A stretch of 64,000 nucleotides of DNA, from NCBI RefSeq assembly GCF_001305295.1, contig NZ_LJSI01000026.1:1-64000 (forward strand). The letters are read 5' to 3'. The first letter of the stretch is position 1. Each line of letters begins with the position of its first letter. Positions 1 to 8,229 of the stretch are shown piece after piece. A program made the position numbers and the translations under genes. Source of the DNA: Neptunomonas antarctica (GTDB lineage: Bacteria > Pseudomonadota > Gammaproteobacteria > Pseudomonadales > Balneatricaceae). The notes under the pieces are model-generated. The model worked only from the letters and a program-made list of their open reading frames with translations, ran no database searches and was not told the DNA's origin.

Positions 1-310
1 TTATTAAATAATTAATACTATTTCTACTCTTATAAATCAAACCTACTTAATGCCGTTATATATATACTTTTTAAAAATAAGATACTCTTAACAGCTCATA
101 AACTCGCAGAATGACACCCAGTCAAATAAAAGCATATTAATATCAGGCTAGTTAAGTAGTTGTATGTTATTTACTTTTTGGATGTAATAGATGACCTTTC
201 CATGTCAACTACACATGAGTGATAACGAAGCCAATTCCACCGATAATCACATGTAGTTGAATTAGCGGCTCAATACATCCAGCCGAAGATAATAATAAGC
301 GAGACGGATA
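1..310. other. Non-coding region upstream of xylB
   Basis: This AT-rich stretch has no convincing gene. It carries an imperfect inverted repeat between about 209 and 258 (arms CAACTACA...GTGAT and ATCACATGTAGTTG, with a bulge). This could be an operator or a hairpin in the xylB leader. No clear promoter could be picked out by eye. Confidence 0.4.
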
Positions 311-1834
311 ATGTATTTAGGCGTCGATTGCGGAACACAAGGTACGAAAGTCATTATTCTTAACCCTGAACTCGGCTGCATTATTGGCGAAGGGTATGAA
401 CCACATCAACTGATTAGTAACGCCCGGGGACGCAGAGAACAGCATCCAGACTGGTGGATTGCGGCGTTTAAATCAGCCTACCATCAAGCCATTGAACAAT
501 CCGGCATCGACGCCAAAGCTATACACGCGATAGGCGTTTCAGGCCAACAACACGGACTGGTTGCGCTTGATCAGCAAGGAAACGTTATCCGCCCGGCAAA
601 ACTTTGGTGCGATACGGAAACAGAACCTCAGAATCAGCAGTTATTAGCGGCATTAGGGGGTGAAAACTTATGCAAAAAACGCCTCGGACTCGTCATCGCC
701 ACCGGTTATACCGCCTCTAAATTACTATGGATGAAACAGAACTGTGCCGATGATTTTCGAAAAATTGCACACATCTTACTTCCGCATGACTATTTTAACT
801 TCTGGCTAACGGGTAACACCGTCACTGAATATGGCGACGCATCCGGAACAGGTTATTTCAACGTTATAACACGACAATGGGATCGAGGCATTCTGGATAT
901 CATTGACCCAAACGAACAATTAAGTAAAGCGCTGCCCAACTTAATTGAAGCCCATCAACCCGCAGGCATTGTACGAAAAGAAATTGCCAGTTTACTGGGC
1001 CTGAGTCCGAACGTATTAGTATCGAGTGGTGGTGGCGACAATATGATGGGCGCGATTGGAACCGGCAACATTACGCCAGGCCTCGTTACCATGAGCCTGG
1101 GAACTTCGGGTACTTTATACGCGGCAGCCGATAAGCCAATCACTCCTGTCAATAATGGCTTAGCGCCTTTTTGCTCATCCACGGGCGGCTGGTTACCGCT
1201 AATATGCACCATGAATATGACTAATATTACCAGCGCCATGCAACAATTATTTGAATTCGACATTCCCACATTCAATCAACATCTAGCGTCCATTCCGGCC
1301 GGTTCTGACGGCCTGCTACTGATGCCTTTTTTAAATGGCGAGCGCACACCATCACTACCCAGTGCAGAAGGCATGTTACTGGGTATCAATATGCAAAACC
1401 TAACACCCCCTCACCTGTGCCGAGCGGCGGTTGAAGGTACAACTTTAGGGCTACGCTACGGACTGGAAATACTGCGTGATTCAGGACTGGACAGCGCATC
1501 AATTCGATTAATTGGCGGTGGTGCGAAAAGTAATCAATGGCGACAAATCACAGCAGACATGATGAATACGCCGGTAGAGTGCCCATCCATTGGAGAAGCT
1601 GCAGCACTCGGCGGAGCCATTCAGGCAGCATGGTGCCATTCCCATTGGCAAGGTAAAGAAACCTCGCTCAACAACCTGTGCAACCAATTTGTAGCCATAG
1701 ACTCACGCAGCCGCGTAGAACCCAACCAGAGTGGTGTGCAGCACTATAAAGAGCTTTTCGAACAATACAATGAAGCCCTTCACCATCACTACAACGTCCT
1801 GTACGACACTGAAAAAAACAGAATTAATGTTTAG
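311..1834 (+). CDS. xylB: Xylulokinase (FGGY carbohydrate kinase)
   Basis: Predicted to phosphorylate D-xylulose to xylulose 5-phosphate in the cytoplasm, feeding the pentose phosphate pathway. The 507-residue protein has the normal length for XylB. It opens with the FGGY phosphate-1 motif (DCGTQGTK, about residues 6-13), has SGQQHG at about residue 75 in the sugar-binding region, and ends with the glycine-rich adenosine motif GGGAKSNQWRQI near residue 405. These are established family motifs. The ATG is preceded by only a weak purine stretch. No xylose isomerase, regulator or transporter is visible, so the rest of the pathway must lie before the window or elsewhere. Another FGGY sugar substrate is possible, but the overall sequence is typical of xylulokinases. 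Confidence 0.9.
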   Translation: MYLGVDCGTQGTKVIILNPELGCIIGEGYEPHQLISNARGRREQHPDWWIAAFKSAYHQAIEQSGIDAKAIHAIGVSGQQHGLVALDQQGNVIRPAKLWCDTETEPQNQQLLAALGGENLCKKRLGLVIATGYTASKLLWMKQNCADDFRKIAHILLPHDYFNFWLTGNTVTEYGDASGTGYFNVITRQWDRGILDIIDPNEQLSKALPNLIEAHQPAGIVRKEIASLLGLSPNVLVSSGGGDNMMGAIGTGNITPGLVTMSLGTSGTLYAAADKPITPVNNGLAPFCSSTGGWLPLICTMNMTNITSAMQQLFEFDIPTFNQHLASIPAGSDGLLLMPFLNGERTPSLPSAEGMLLGINMQNLTPPHLCRAAVEGTTLGLRYGLEILRDSGLDSASIRLIGGGAKSNQWRQITADMMNTPVECPSIGEAAALGGAIQAAWCHSHWQGKETSLNNLCNQFVAIDSRSRVEPNQSGVQHYKELFEQYNEALHHHYNVLYDTEKNRINV

Positions 1835-1836
1835 TT

Positions 1837-4047
1837 TTAAGCAGAAATCAATGCGTCAATTTGTTGAATAGCTTCCTCCAGAGATCCAGACACCAGGTCG
1901 TAGCACTCCACTTGTTCTATCCAATTAACCAAGGCGCTAGCGTCGTCCAAGGTAAGCGGTTTGGGTATTGAGACGCAGTGCTCCATCGCGCGTGCAAAGG
2001 CCTCCACTTGCGATATCCGTATTATTTGAGTGGTTTCGTTTTCACGATACCGAGGGAAAACCAGATGTGTGATTTGCTGTGCGCTGTCCAAGGAGGCAAT
2101 TGAATCTAAGGATGGTGGCAAGTAAACAGCGCGTCGTCCGTCGTCCCGATCGTGAACAGGGTGCTCAGGAATTTCAGGGTAAAGTGTTTCCAGCGTACTG
2201 AAGGCTGTTGTTTTTACGCATATGCCCAAAGGCACCGGAATGACTTTACAGCTACCGCGCGCCAGTGGCGCCAGTTCATCGGTAAAGTATTGATAACCAT
2301 GCTTTACCAAGCCCGCGACCAGAGTACTTTTACCATCGCCGCTTTGTGCGGGCAGTGCGATAAGCGCACCATTTTTTGCTACCACCCCGGCGTGCAGGTT
2401 CATGATATGGTCGTAGCAATCCAGCGCCGTTCGTACCAGTTGATATTTTATACAGGGTCCCAGTTGCGAGAGCTTCTTGTCGCTGTGGGCCAGCTCTCCA
2501 TCCAGAAAAATGTAATGCAAATTGTCGTACTGATAGACGGTAAGCACGAAGTTCGGTTGCCGTTGGTCGTTGGTTTCAAAGTGCCTCAGAGCGGGCATTA
2601 ACCAGGCGGCGTGATCCTCATCACAGAACTGTAAATTGAAGTGGGTCTCAAGAACGCAGTAGCGCTGTTCCTTGGCGAAATTAATCTGACCAGGCAGGGA
2701 CAAATTGTTCAGCTCGGAACTGTCTTTGGGCTCATCGTCTCGCAAGGGTGCGAGTTCACTCTTACCATCTGCAGTCTCGTTGCCAAGCAACACACCCTGA
2801 CCTCGCCAATGAATAAGTAGATTAGTTAGGGTTTTTTCAGCATCGGCCGCTGTCATGTCACACCGGGTAGACAAAGCCGTCACTAAGCGCTGCCAGTTAG
2901 CGTTTTCTTCCAGTAAGCACCAGACATAAGTGGCTGCCGTATTCAGGTGATAAATTTCGCCCCGGGAGGCTGAAAATAATAGCCCTTCGTCTCCAAGAAT
3001 AAAAAGCTGTGCCTGGTCTGATACGGTAAGGCTGTAATGATCGGTACCCAGCATGGTAGTGACATCCGCGGTTCGCACATAGGGAAAACATTGCGCATAG
3101 CTGGCTATACTGCGGGCGCTGAAGTTAATGCCCGCATAGGCTTCATAGTCTTCCAGGGAGCGCTGGCTTCCGAGTCCGTAAATCCCCAGATCCGTACGGT
3201 CGCGTTCGGGCAGGGTGTTCGGGGTTAATAATTGACGCAGACGTAGTAATGTTTTCTGGTGTTTGGCATGCCATTTCGTGTCATCTGACCAAGGCTTCGC
3301 TGATTCGCTGCGCGTGTAGTAGTGGTAGATCAGTGTTTGATGTGGGCTGAACAGGTCAAAGCCATGTGTCCACAGTCGCGCAGCCAAGGCATGTTCCTCA
3401 CCATGAAAATAGATGAGAGGGTCATGACGAAGGCGGCGTAGCCAGCGTGATGGTCCGAAAATAAAGCCAGCAGCCAAGCCTGCCGTGGGCATAGGGGCTA
3501 TGGGTTGTACACCTTCTGGCGGCTGTATGGCTGAATAGAATACAATACCGGAGGCGTTGATATGACTGATGCGTTGAACGCGCGGCGGTGCTTCTGAATC
3601 AAGCTGATTCGGCGGGGTATAGCCGGGCGGATAAACAGTTAAAATCGGATTGGCTGAGTCGCACAACGCAAGAGCATTCACCATGTGTTCGTCCCAGTTA
3701 TCGACGAAACGCATATGGCTGTCGATTTGCAGCGCGTAATCCTCGTCTCGAAGTAATGCTTGAGCTTGCGCTCTGGCCCAACAGACCCCCATGGATTCTT
3801 CGGGACGAAAATACACCGCGCTCACTTGATTTGGGCGCGTCTCGATTTGGAAGCAGTTTTTATCCTCCAACAGGTCGGCTTGCCAACAGACTCCCACGCG
3901 AATCTTCGCTGGATTTGCCGCCTTTTCAAACAAGTCCTTTATAGTCCATTGGCACTCTGTATCACGATAGCTGGCGATCAATACAAAAATTGTGGCTGCT
4001 GTGGTCATCTGGTTGCCTGTAAAGGAAGAACGCGATTTTCTACTCAT
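1837..4047 (-). CDS. Glycosyltransferase / PqqD-like / HprK-like kinase fusion
   Basis: A 736-residue three-domain protein. Residues ~15-290 look like the GlcNAc-type glycosyltransferase family of Skp1 GlcNAc transferases: an IASYRD start, a QIDSHMRF motif near residue 108 in place of DxD, and FHGEE near 215. Residues ~346-421 are PqqD-like (GEIYHLNTAATYVW), a fold that binds leader peptides in RiPP biosynthesis. Residues ~460-735 resemble HPr kinase, with Walker A AQSGDGKST near 567-575 and TDELAPL after it. No substrate is shown. HprK-like plus PqqD-like plus NTP_transf_5 proteins recur as an uncharacterised 'HPr-rel-A' type system, and HprK-like enzymes phosphorylate precursor tails in some lasso-peptide clusters. 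I infer peptide recognition, phosphorylation and glycosylation by one protein. It is convergent with xylB and divergent from the candidate peptide. Confidence 0.8.
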   Translation of the reverse strand: MSRKSRSSFTGNQMTTAATIFVLIASYRDTECQWTIKDLFEKAANPAKIRVGVCWQADLLEDKNCFQIETRPNQVSAVYFRPEESMGVCWARAQAQALLRDEDYALQIDSHMRFVDNWDEHMVNALALCDSANPILTVYPPGYTPPNQLDSEAPPRVQRISHINASGIVFYSAIQPPEGVQPIAPMPTAGLAAGFIFGPSRWLRRLRHDPLIYFHGEEHALAARLWTHGFDLFSPHQTLIYHYYTRSESAKPWSDDTKWHAKHQKTLLRLRQLLTPNTLPERDRTDLGIYGLGSQRSLEDYEAYAGINFSARSIASYAQCFPYVRTADVTTMLGTDHYSLTVSDQAQLFILGDEGLLFSASRGEIYHLNTAATYVWCLLEENANWQRLVTALSTRCDMTAADAEKTLTNLLIHWRGQGVLLGNETADGKSELAPLRDDEPKDSSELNNLSLPGQINFAKEQRYCVLETHFNLQFCDEDHAAWLMPALRHFETNDQRQPNFVLTVYQYDNLHYIFLDGELAHSDKKLSQLGPCIKYQLVRTALDCYDHIMNLHAGVVAKNGALIALPAQSGDGKSTLVAGLVKHGYQYFTDELAPLARGSCKVIPVPLGICVKTTAFSTLETLYPEIPEHPVHDRDDGRRAVYLPPSLDSIASLDSAQQITHLVFPRYRENETTQIIRISQVEAFARAMEHCVSIPKPLTLDDASALVNWIEQVECYDLVSGSLEEAIQQIDALISA

Positions 4048-4182
4048 TTATGTCAGTTTAGTTTACACTTATTTCCACATATATATGGAAATAGCCCAAC
4101 GTATTAATTTGTATGGATATTAATATATTGGTTTGATAATTGTTTATTTGCTGCGCAACACTTTGTCTAACTAGGGATCGTT

Positions 4183-4389
4183 ATGAAAGATAATAAAGAT
4201 ATTCTTGAAGAACACGGCCAACGCCGTCGTAATTTTGTGACTACATCGGCTAAAGTAACTGTTGCTGCCCCAGCTATTGCACTGCTGCTGTCACAGTCCT
4301 CAATAGCTAAGGCGGCTGTAGTATCGGGAAGTGGGACGGGGTTCGGCCCACCACCCCAAACAAATGCACCATCCCCAACTCGGATTTAA
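4183..4389 (+). CDS. Small Tat-leader-like peptide, candidate precursor
   Basis: A 68-residue ORF with a plausible start (AGGGATC 6-12 bases upstream of ATG). The N-terminus is charged (MKDNKDILEEHGQ), then comes a twin-arginine-like motif RRRNFVTT, a hydrophobic stretch ending in SSIAKA that could be a signal-peptidase site, and a short Gly/Ser/Thr/Pro-rich tail (VSGSGTGFGPPPQ... ending SPTRI). It has no cysteine. It sits 135 bp from the divergent glycosyltransferase/PqqD/kinase fusion and just ahead of the nucleotidyltransferase. By position and build it is the best candidate substrate of those enzymes: the tail offers several Ser/Thr for phosphorylation or glycosylation. No family is recognised. 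Function is inference. Confidence 0.65.
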   Translation: MKDNKDILEEHGQRRRNFVTTSAKVTVAAPAIALLLSQSSIAKAAVVSGSGTGFGPPPQTNAPSPTRI

Positions 4390-4409
4390 TAACTGAGTGG
4401 CCTGTTCTA

Positions 4410-4450
4410 ATGTAACGCCTCTTTTGGTTAACGAAAGGGTGTGTTACATG
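4410..4450 (+). promoter_or_regulatory. Intercistronic hairpin masking a Shine-Dalgarno
   Basis: Bases 4410-4426 (ATGTAACGCCTCTTTTG) pair imperfectly with 4432-4449 (CGAAAGGGTGTGTTACAT). The 3' arm contains the AAAGGG ribosome-binding sequence for the nucleotidyltransferase. It has no T-tract, so it is more likely a translational or stability element than a terminator. Confidence 0.45.
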
Positions 4451-4452
4451 TT

Positions 4453-5670
4453 ATGACGACACAAGGAAGCCTGAGTTCTAAAAGAGTAACTACAGAGTTC
4501 GGATTGCTCTGTGCGCTGTTTGCCCCTCATACAGCTGAATCTGAAAGTCGAGTTCGGGCTTTTTTTACAGGCGATCTAGATTGGAATAAAGCAGTGCAAA
4601 CTGCTTATGATCACAGTCTGGCGCCACTTTTTTGTTCCATTCTTCTCTCTGGCTATCAGGACTTCATTCCGGCTGATCTTAAAGACGCCATGCAGTTTCA
4701 TCTGGATCGACATTGTGCACAGGCGACTGAGCAAAGTGCTGCGCTGGTGAATTTACTCGGCCAATTGGAAGATCGGGGTGTTGAAGCTATCCCCTTTAAA
4801 GGACCGACACTTTCCCTGCGCGCATTTAACGATGCTAATCTTCGCCTGTTTGCAGACCTTGACCTTCTTGTTCGGGACACGGATGTAGAATCGGCTGTTG
4901 CCTGTCTGATTTCTCTGGGTTATCAGCATGCGAGCAACTTTAATCAGCGGACGGAAACGGCTGTGCGCCGTTACGGTGGGCAATATAATATGCAACACCA
5001 GGGGACGGGCGTTTGCGTGGAGCCACATTGGGCGTTAACCCCCAGCACTATGGCAATTGATCTCGACTATCCTTTGCTGTGGAGGAGGGCCGTCCGGAAA
5101 CCCTTTTTGCAGCGAACGGTTTGGGCCTTTTCGCCCGAAGATGAAGTCTTAATGCTGTGCATACATGCAAGCAAAGAATGCTGGCGCTCCCTCAAGCCGG
5201 TGGTTGATCTGGCTGGTTTTCTGAATAAACATGCGCAGCTTGATTGGAACAGCCTGATTATGATGGCACGCCAAACGGGCTGTTTACGTATGCTATTGTT
5301 AGGAGTAGAGCTTTGTTACCGCTTACTGGGTGTCAATATAGAGCCCGATTGTCAGAATCTCATTGTTCGGGATAAAGTCATCAACTCTCTATCTGAAAAG
5401 CTTATCGACATCATGAATAAGTGCGATCCGCCGCCAGCAAACCCTTACCGGGTGGATCACTACTCTCTGGCAATTCGAGAACGCTATAGCGATAAGCTGC
5501 GCTTCATCCTGCGAACCACGTGTACGCCGCGAGCGACACATTACGAGTTGGTAAACTTGCCGCCTACACTGCGTTACTTGTATGTACCAATCAAACTGGT
5601 TTTTGATTATTTGATTTTGCCTGTTCATCGCACCGTAGCTCGAATAACTTCGTCCCTCTGCTCCTATTAA
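4453..5670 (+). CDS. Nucleotidyltransferase family protein (NTP_transf_5)
   Basis: About 405 residues. The segment PFKGPTLSLRAF...LRLFADLDLLV, near residues 113-140, is the hallmark of the uncharacterised NTP_transf_5 family, with the DxD metal-binding pair of the polymerase-beta fold. The family recurs beside PqqD- and HprK-like proteins. In one lasso-peptide system a relative acts on the phosphorylated peptide tail. Here it follows the small Tat-leader peptide by about 60 bp and faces away from the glycosyltransferase/PqqD/kinase fusion. I infer that it adds a nucleotidyl or sugar group to the phosphorylated peptide. A GTG at 4441 is in frame, but ATG 4453 has better spacing from AAGGGTG. 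The substrate is unknown. Confidence 0.78.
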   Translation: MTTQGSLSSKRVTTEFGLLCALFAPHTAESESRVRAFFTGDLDWNKAVQTAYDHSLAPLFCSILLSGYQDFIPADLKDAMQFHLDRHCAQATEQSAALVNLLGQLEDRGVEAIPFKGPTLSLRAFNDANLRLFADLDLLVRDTDVESAVACLISLGYQHASNFNQRTETAVRRYGGQYNMQHQGTGVCVEPHWALTPSTMAIDLDYPLLWRRAVRKPFLQRTVWAFSPEDEVLMLCIHASKECWRSLKPVVDLAGFLNKHAQLDWNSLIMMARQTGCLRMLLLGVELCYRLLGVNIEPDCQNLIVRDKVINSLSEKLIDIMNKCDPPPANPYRVDHYSLAIRERYSDKLRFILRTTCTPRATHYELVNLPPTLRYLYVPIKLVFDYLILPVHRTVARITSSLCSY

Positions 5671-5784
5671 TAGAGGGCTCAAATAATAGAGGATTCAAAC
5701 GATGCTGGTGATCCTCTGCGGCGACTCAGAAAAACACATGAGTGACTAAGTTCGATTATAAACTCTGCCTAAATTGTCTTTCCG
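5671..5784. other. Short intergenic stretch, nothing recognised
   Basis: Between the nucleotidyltransferase and the integrase remnant. No ORF, hairpin with T-tract or repeat was recognised. Confidence 0.4.
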
Positions 5785-5965
5785 GCATGGGCTAACTGAT
5801 GTTCTATTAATATTAACTCCACACGCTCCTCTAATATCTCATCAAGCAAAGTACGCGGCGCAAAACGGCTAGTAATTGTGGCGGAGTAAGAGCATCAAAC
5901 GGCAGAGTGCCCAAATAGGGAAATAGGTAGCGCTGAATAGCACGTTTAACCACTAGTATGCACCT
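5785..5965 (-). pseudogene. Tyrosine recombinase (P4-type integrase) remnant
   Basis: No long ORF survives. Reading the minus strand gives VVKRAIQRYLFPYLGTLPFD followed by ALTPPQLLAVLRRV, the N-terminal SAM-like domain of P4-family integrases (FPxLGxxPxxxITxxELLAVLRR). After a frame change it gives LLDEILEERVELILIEHQLAHAGKTI and a stop. IEHQLAHA is typical of the C-terminal catalytic region of the same family. The middle has been deleted. The remnant lies about 65 bp from a partial copy of the tRNA-Ala 3' flank, the expected position for an island integrase beside its attachment site. Family calls are by motif memory only. Confidence 0.7.
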
Positions 5966-6030
5966 CAAGATGCAAACCCGTTACATTCTGCTGGGGGGCA
6001 TACATGCCCGGTCATGGGGGCATCTTATTG

Positions 6031-6126
6031 GACTACGTTGGACACAGCACATACGAAAAAGCCCGCAATAAGCGAGCTTCTGGGACAATCTCAGATGACT
6101 TGAGACTTGATATTGGTGGGCCTAGG
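6031..6126 (+). repeat. Direct repeat A: copy of tRNA-Ala 3' end and flank
   Basis: This 96-bp segment matches 11615-11711 in the same orientation with only about five differences and one missing base. It holds a mutated copy of the tRNA terminator hairpin and the last ~13 bases of the tRNA, reading TGGTGGGCCTAGG against TGGTGGAGCCTAGG. It marks one end of a 5.6-kb island and is a probable att remnant. Confidence 0.8.
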
Positions 6127-6688
6127 TTTATTGAATAAGATAATTAACTACCTGATAATATTGAAATCATACTCACTTATATTTAAAAAGAACCCCCATA
6201 CATACCCCCATATTTATTTTTACTCTTCGTTTTTATTCAAATGGAGAAAGGATAACGGATTAAGCAAACGAGCATGTCGATCATATGTGAAGCTGCAACG
6301 AGTAATGCGGAAAGATCTACAATAAGTTTCATCCGACTGCCCCTGGTATAAGCATTTTCCGTTTCTTTTTTACAGTTCTTAGGCGAGCACACTTGATGCG
6401 AGCGACAGAAAAAGTCGAGCCTCACAGATGGAGCAACCATCATTTTTCAGGAATGAACATGGATCACCAGTGACTAAAAACTGCAAGGAATAGAACTCAC
6501 CGCTCTATGATTGTATGCTGTGATTAGTTGAGGATAAGTGCTTACCGAGTAAGTATCTACAATATGGCTGCGCAATGCAGCATAAAATCTTTGTAAGCTA
6601 TAAGCAGCGATAGGTTAACCTATTGTTCCTCTCATAGTTCTCTGGCGATATCGGGGAAATAGGATAAGATTTAAAACAAGGAGATGTT
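6127..6688. other. Gene-poor start of the decayed island
   Basis: AT-rich sequence. The short ORFs here (up to 72 residues) show no start signal, low-complexity composition and no family resemblance. I see no gene. The last 60 bases hold the ribosome-binding site of the next gene. Confidence 0.4.
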
Positions 6689-7129
6689 ATGAAAGCTTGG
6701 TATCTAGCTACCCTTATTGGTTTTTTTGGTTTACTTTCTGGCTGCGCTTCTGCGCCTGGAGCCCAATATAATAAAGAGCTTCATGTAAAACAGAATAACA
6801 AGAGTGCTAGCCAGGTTGTTGTGTATCGCTACAAACAATTTGCAGGCTCTGCAGATATAACTGAAATAATAGATAATGGAGAAGCCAAAGGCTCTATCGC
6901 CAATGGTGGGTTTATTGTTTACGAAACGGAGCCCGGCATTCATAAAATGCATACCAACACTCTAGGAATTGATCAGCCCGTAACGATTGATATGAGTGCC
7001 AACCAAACATATTACTTTCGCGCAGACTTTAGACCTTCTTGGATTGGTTTTTGGCGATTAAGCGCTATACATTCTCAGCAAGCAGCTAGCGAATTACCTC
7101 AAACTAGGGCCATGAGTAATCCTGAGTGA
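6689..7129 (+). CDS. DUF2846-like lipoprotein
   Basis: A 146-residue predicted lipoprotein. The signal peptide ends in the lipobox LLSGC, so Cys19 would be lipidated. The rest reads VVVYRYKQFAGSADITEIIDNG...GSIANGGFIVYETEPGIHKMHTNT, matching the small DUF2846-type lipoproteins (VYR-x-VGS...IDG-x-x-x-G-L-x-NG-x-Y...PG-x-H). An AAGGAGATG ribosome-binding site precedes the ATG. It is the only clearly intact gene in the left half of the decayed island. Function of the family is unknown. Confidence 0.75.
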   Translation: MKAWYLATLIGFFGLLSGCASAPGAQYNKELHVKQNNKSASQVVVYRYKQFAGSADITEIIDNGEAKGSIANGGFIVYETEPGIHKMHTNTLGIDQPVTIDMSANQTYYFRADFRPSWIGFWRLSAIHSQQAASELPQTRAMSNPE

Positions 7130-7269
7130 AGCATCTCAGATAAGGGGTATGTAAGCACATGCAGGAAAATTACGGGGTCAAGTCTTTGATTTATGATCCC
7201 GTGCTCTGATAAAAACTGATAATTTTGCAGATACGACACCCAAGGAAGAAAGGGGATAATCAATGCCTA

Positions 7270-7600
7270 GGCCATTGCGAATGGCGTCTGCCGCTGCCTG
7301 ATTAAGGCATGTGAGAGCGGTGGATATACGTTAAATAAAGAGGCGACTTTAAAAGTCACAAATCATGACCCCGCTGCTTTGGTCACATCGCCAGCGGATC
7401 CCTCGGGCGTGAAGCCAGTGACGACGTTCGGCTATACCGCTTACACGGCCGCAGGCTATCCGAACTTCTATCTGCAAACATCACAGGCGAGCAAGCGCAG
7501 CGCGACTAACTCCGTGCTGACCTCCACGACCTACAACACTGCTAATAAGTATGTACCACAGACCATCGTAGCCGACGCCCGCGGCAACCTGTCTGGCGAT
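7270..7600 (+). pseudogene. Rhs/YD-type protein fragment
   Basis: An open frame without start signals encodes GGYTLNKEATLKVTNHDP, then TTFGYTAYTAAGYPNFYLQT and TTYNTANKYVPQTIVADARGNL. Rhs/YD-repeat toxin-like proteins have this pattern of Tyr and Thr-rich beta repeats. The frame loses resemblance after about 7600, and neither end of a complete gene is present. It is a fragment left from a larger secreted or cell-surface gene. Confidence 0.5.
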
Positions 7601-7769
7601 GGTGTGTGGAATAACACTATGCTTCACCCCCGACTCTACGTCACACATCCGGTGACACAGACTCTCTCTGTTGTATTTCATAGCAGAGGGAGGATCATCT
7701 GGCCGGAGTGAATTGCTCATATATCTATGCACGAATGCTTATGCCAGCGTAAACGCCCCCCAAGGCTTT

Positions 7770-8066
7770 TCGCCGCTGAAAAACTATCCTCACCCCGCGC
7801 CTGCACTCAAGTTGACGCGTATGGCTGTACACGTAGACTCTCGTGGTAATAAGTTCGGGGAACAAATGTTATTAGATGTAATTAATAAAACCGCCATGGC
7901 GGCTAATGCTGATAACCCTGCCGCTGTCACTGGGCTGTTTGTTGATCCTAAGCATCAAGCGATCGACTTCTGTAAAAAATATGGATTCATCGATGCAACA
8001 TCAGATCAAGGCGAACTGCTTTATATACCGATTCAACATTGCATAACATTATCAGCAGACCTTTAA
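7770..8066 (+). pseudogene. GNAT acetyltransferase fragment (TacT-like)
   Basis: The frame encodes HPAPALKLTRMAVHVDSRGNKFGEQMLLDVI...NPAAVTGLFVDPKHQAIDFCKKYGFID. This is the acetyl-CoA-binding half of GNAT enzymes of the kind found as toxins with DUF1778-type antitoxins (LxRLAVdxxxqGxGlGexLLxDA...YGF). The N-terminal third is missing and fused to unrelated sequence. No antitoxin gene is seen upstream, so this is probably a dead toxin-antitoxin remnant. Confidence 0.55.
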
Positions 8067-8083
8067 TGCCGGTTTCGATATGA

Positions 8084-8108
8084 TTTTAGGGGCTTAAAGT
8101 CCCTAAAA
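8084..8108 (+). terminator. Short perfect hairpin
   Basis: TTTTAGGG (8084-8091) pairs exactly with CCCTAAAA (8101-8108) around a 9-base loop. It lies between the GNAT fragment and the transposase remnant. It could be a small terminator or the edge of an insertion sequence. Confidence 0.4.
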
Positions 8109-8229
8109 ATAACGCCTCAATAGGCAGCTTTAGAATACCTAGCTGGTTGTGGATTTTCTTCTCCGAAAATACTGGGCTGGGTACAGTAGGCGACCCCATA
8201 ACTTATTTAGGGGAGCAGCTCATCCTTTA

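Noticed and set aside
6107-6443. Two overlapping ORFs on opposite strands
   Set aside because: Both lack start signals and family resemblance; one begins in the direct repeat.
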